This document shows, in pieces, positions 5,695 to 6,658 of a DNA stretch of 6,658 bases; the stretch's first letter is position 1; the number at the start of each line of letters is the position of its first letter. Under the pieces are notes generated by a model, which saw nothing but the letters and a program-made list of their open reading frames with translations, made no database searches and had not been told where the DNA came from. The DNA comes from Listeria marthii FSL S4-120 (lineage in GTDB: Bacteria; Bacillota; Bacilli; Lactobacillales; Listeriaceae): positions 2,068,327-2,074,984 of the forward strand of contig CM001047.1 of assembly GCA_000183865.1 (NCBI GenBank), in the 5' to 3' direction. Both the position numbers and the translations under genes were made by a program.

Positions 5695-6383
5695 TCGGAA
5701 CCCCTCGATTCCAACCATTTGCTTTCCGCTTCTGCCAATTTTAAATAGTCTGGGACGAAATTGTCCGCTGGTTCGCCGTCCAAGTTCGCCGCTAATTTTA
5801 CAAGTGAGCTAGCCCTCGAATACGTATAATCCGCCAGAGCAAAAATCGCCCGTTTACCAAGAATTTCGGTCACTGCTAGCTGAATTTGTTCCGTCAACGT
5901 TCCCACGAATAAAATTGTATCGTCACTTTGAGTATATTGCTCTACTAATTCGGTAAGCGCAATATGACCGTCCGCAGCGACATTCTCCATTTTACCTTGG
6001 ATTGCTTGATAAACCCCCGCGTAGACATTGCCACGGCGCGCATCCATTAATGCAACCACTTTTCCAGGAAAGTACAAGCCATTTTCTGCTAAAAGTGCCA
6101 AAGAAGAAATCCCAACAATCGGAATTCCCGCATCCCAGGCCATTGTTTTCGCGACAGTCACGCCAATTCGCAGTCCTGTATAAGAACCCGGCCCTTTTGC
6201 CACAGCAATTTTTTCTAAGTCTGTCGGTTTTACACCACATTCTTCCATTAAAGCAGCAATCGCCGGAAGTAGGCGCACACTATGATTTTTTTTCAAATTC
6301 GTTGTATATTCACCGAGAACGACACCCTCATTAAAAAGCGCTATCGTCATCGTATCTGAAGACGTATCCATCCCAAGTATCAT
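5691..6383 (-). CDS. tsaB: t6A biosynthesis protein TsaB (YeaZ)
   Basis: TsaB is a non-catalytic paralog of TsaD in the ASKHA superfamily. It forms a heterodimer with TsaD and is the platform to which TsaE binds in the t6A-making complex. The product has 230 residues, normal for the family. It starts MILGMDTSSDTMTIAL, the beta-hairpin of the ASKHA N-terminal lobe, and has the family hallmark GPGSYTGLRIG at 64-74. It lacks the HxxxH metal site seen in TsaD, as expected. ATG 6383 overlaps the tsaE stop codon as ATGA, and GGAGG (complement of 6394-6398) lies 10 nt upstream. The C-terminal end overlaps the rimI start by 4 nt, so translation of the whole operon is likely coupled. Confidence 0.95.
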   Translation of the reverse strand: MILGMDTSSDTMTIALFNEGVVLGEYTTNLKKNHSVRLLPAIAALMEECGVKPTDLEKIAVAKGPGSYTGLRIGVTVAKTMAWDAGIPIVGISSLALLAENGLYFPGKVVALMDARRGNVYAGVYQAIQGKMENVAADGHIALTELVEQYTQSDDTILFVGTLTEQIQLAVTEILGKRAIFALADYTYSRASSLVKLAANLDGEPADNFVPDYLKLAEAESKWLESRGSE

Positions 6384-6658
6384 TTCCCAAAAACCTCCAT
6401 CGCAAGTTGCTCGTACCTTTCCCCAACTGGCTTCACAACCATTTTGCGCGTATTCTCATCTATATGAAAAAGCTTGATTTCCAAGTATTCTTCTGGCAAA
6501 TCTTCGCGAACAAACTGCGCCCATTCAACCACACTAACACCCGCTCCGTAGAAATACTCCTCCAAGCCAAGTTCATCAGCCGAAGTATCTTCCAAGCGGT
6601 ACACATCCATATGATAAAGCGGCAAACGCCCCTTCTTATATTCGCGAATGGAATGTCG
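6380..6658 (-). CDS. tsaE: tRNA threonylcarbamoyladenosine biosynthesis ATPase TsaE (C-terminal part, cut by right edge)
   Basis: TsaE is the P-loop ATPase that binds the TsaB-TsaD complex and powers its turnover in t6A synthesis. Only the last 92 residues plus stop are in the window; the Walker A loop lies beyond the edge. Visible family features are REYKKGRLPLYHMDVYRLED, the GLEEYFYGAGVSVVEWAQF block and the LPEEYLEI strand before the C-terminus. The total would be about 150 residues. An internal ATG at 6625 is within the conserved region and is not the start. The stop codon overlaps tsaB ATG by 4 nt. At the extreme right edge the frame reads R-H-S-I-R-E-Y, where relatives have PTFTII(R/K)EY; the codons for T-F are present but in another frame, suggesting a small deletion or a sequence error. 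Confidence 0.9.
   Translation of the reverse strand, partial: RHSIREYKKGRLPLYHMDVYRLEDTSADELGLEEYFYGAGVSVVEWAQFVREDLPEEYLEIKLFHIDENTRKMVVKPVGERYEQLAMEVFGK

Overview
The window looks like chromosomal DNA of Listeria (L. monocytogenes or a close relative). The DNA is AT-rich, the proteins are typical low-GC Firmicutes types, and I recognise the Rex, ABC-F and t6A-enzyme sequences and their gene order from Listeria. The matching cluster in Bacillus subtilis is ydiB-ydiC-ydiD-gcp-ydiF-rex. Species assignment rests on memory, not on a search.

Layout. Positions 1-413 (minus strand) hold the first 137 codons of the redox repressor gene rex, cut by the left edge. Positions 414-723 are a divergent intergenic region with a likely rex promoter and three exact copies of the Rex half-site heptamer. 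Positions 724-3660 (plus strand) are a two-gene unit: an ABC-F ATPase of the YdiF type, then, 24 bp later, a membrane-anchored or exported alpha/beta hydrolase. Positions 4220-6658 (minus strand) are the tRNA N6-threonylcarbamoyladenosine (t6A) operon tsaE-tsaB-rimI-tsaD, with tsaE cut by the right edge. Its genes are joined by 4-nt stop/start overlaps, and a strong hairpin terminator follows at 4149-4182.

The most interesting part is the 559-bp gap between the two convergent operons (3661-4219). It carries what looks like a complete type I toxin-antitoxin module. A 28-codon GTG-start gene on the minus strand (3861-3947) encodes a one-helix peptide beginning VTVFESLTLMIAF, resembling the 'putative holin-like toxin' family. 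It has a good Shine-Dalgarno sequence and an extended -10 promoter. A short convergent RNA on the plus strand (about 3749-3865) has its own promoter. Both RNAs end at one bidirectional terminator, whose T-tract on the plus strand overlaps the toxin stop codon. Both RNAs also share a 5' motif (ATGGTG...CAGCCTTTT), which forms an imperfect inverted repeat around the toxin gene.

How it fits together: Rex senses NADH/NAD+ and represses fermentative genes. The ABC-F protein acts on ribosomes. TsaB, TsaD and TsaE make t6A37 on ANN-decoding tRNAs, and RimI acetylates a protein N-terminus, so much of the window concerns translation. The toxin module is a small independent cassette between two housekeeping operons. 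No transposase, rRNA, tRNA or CRISPR array is visible.
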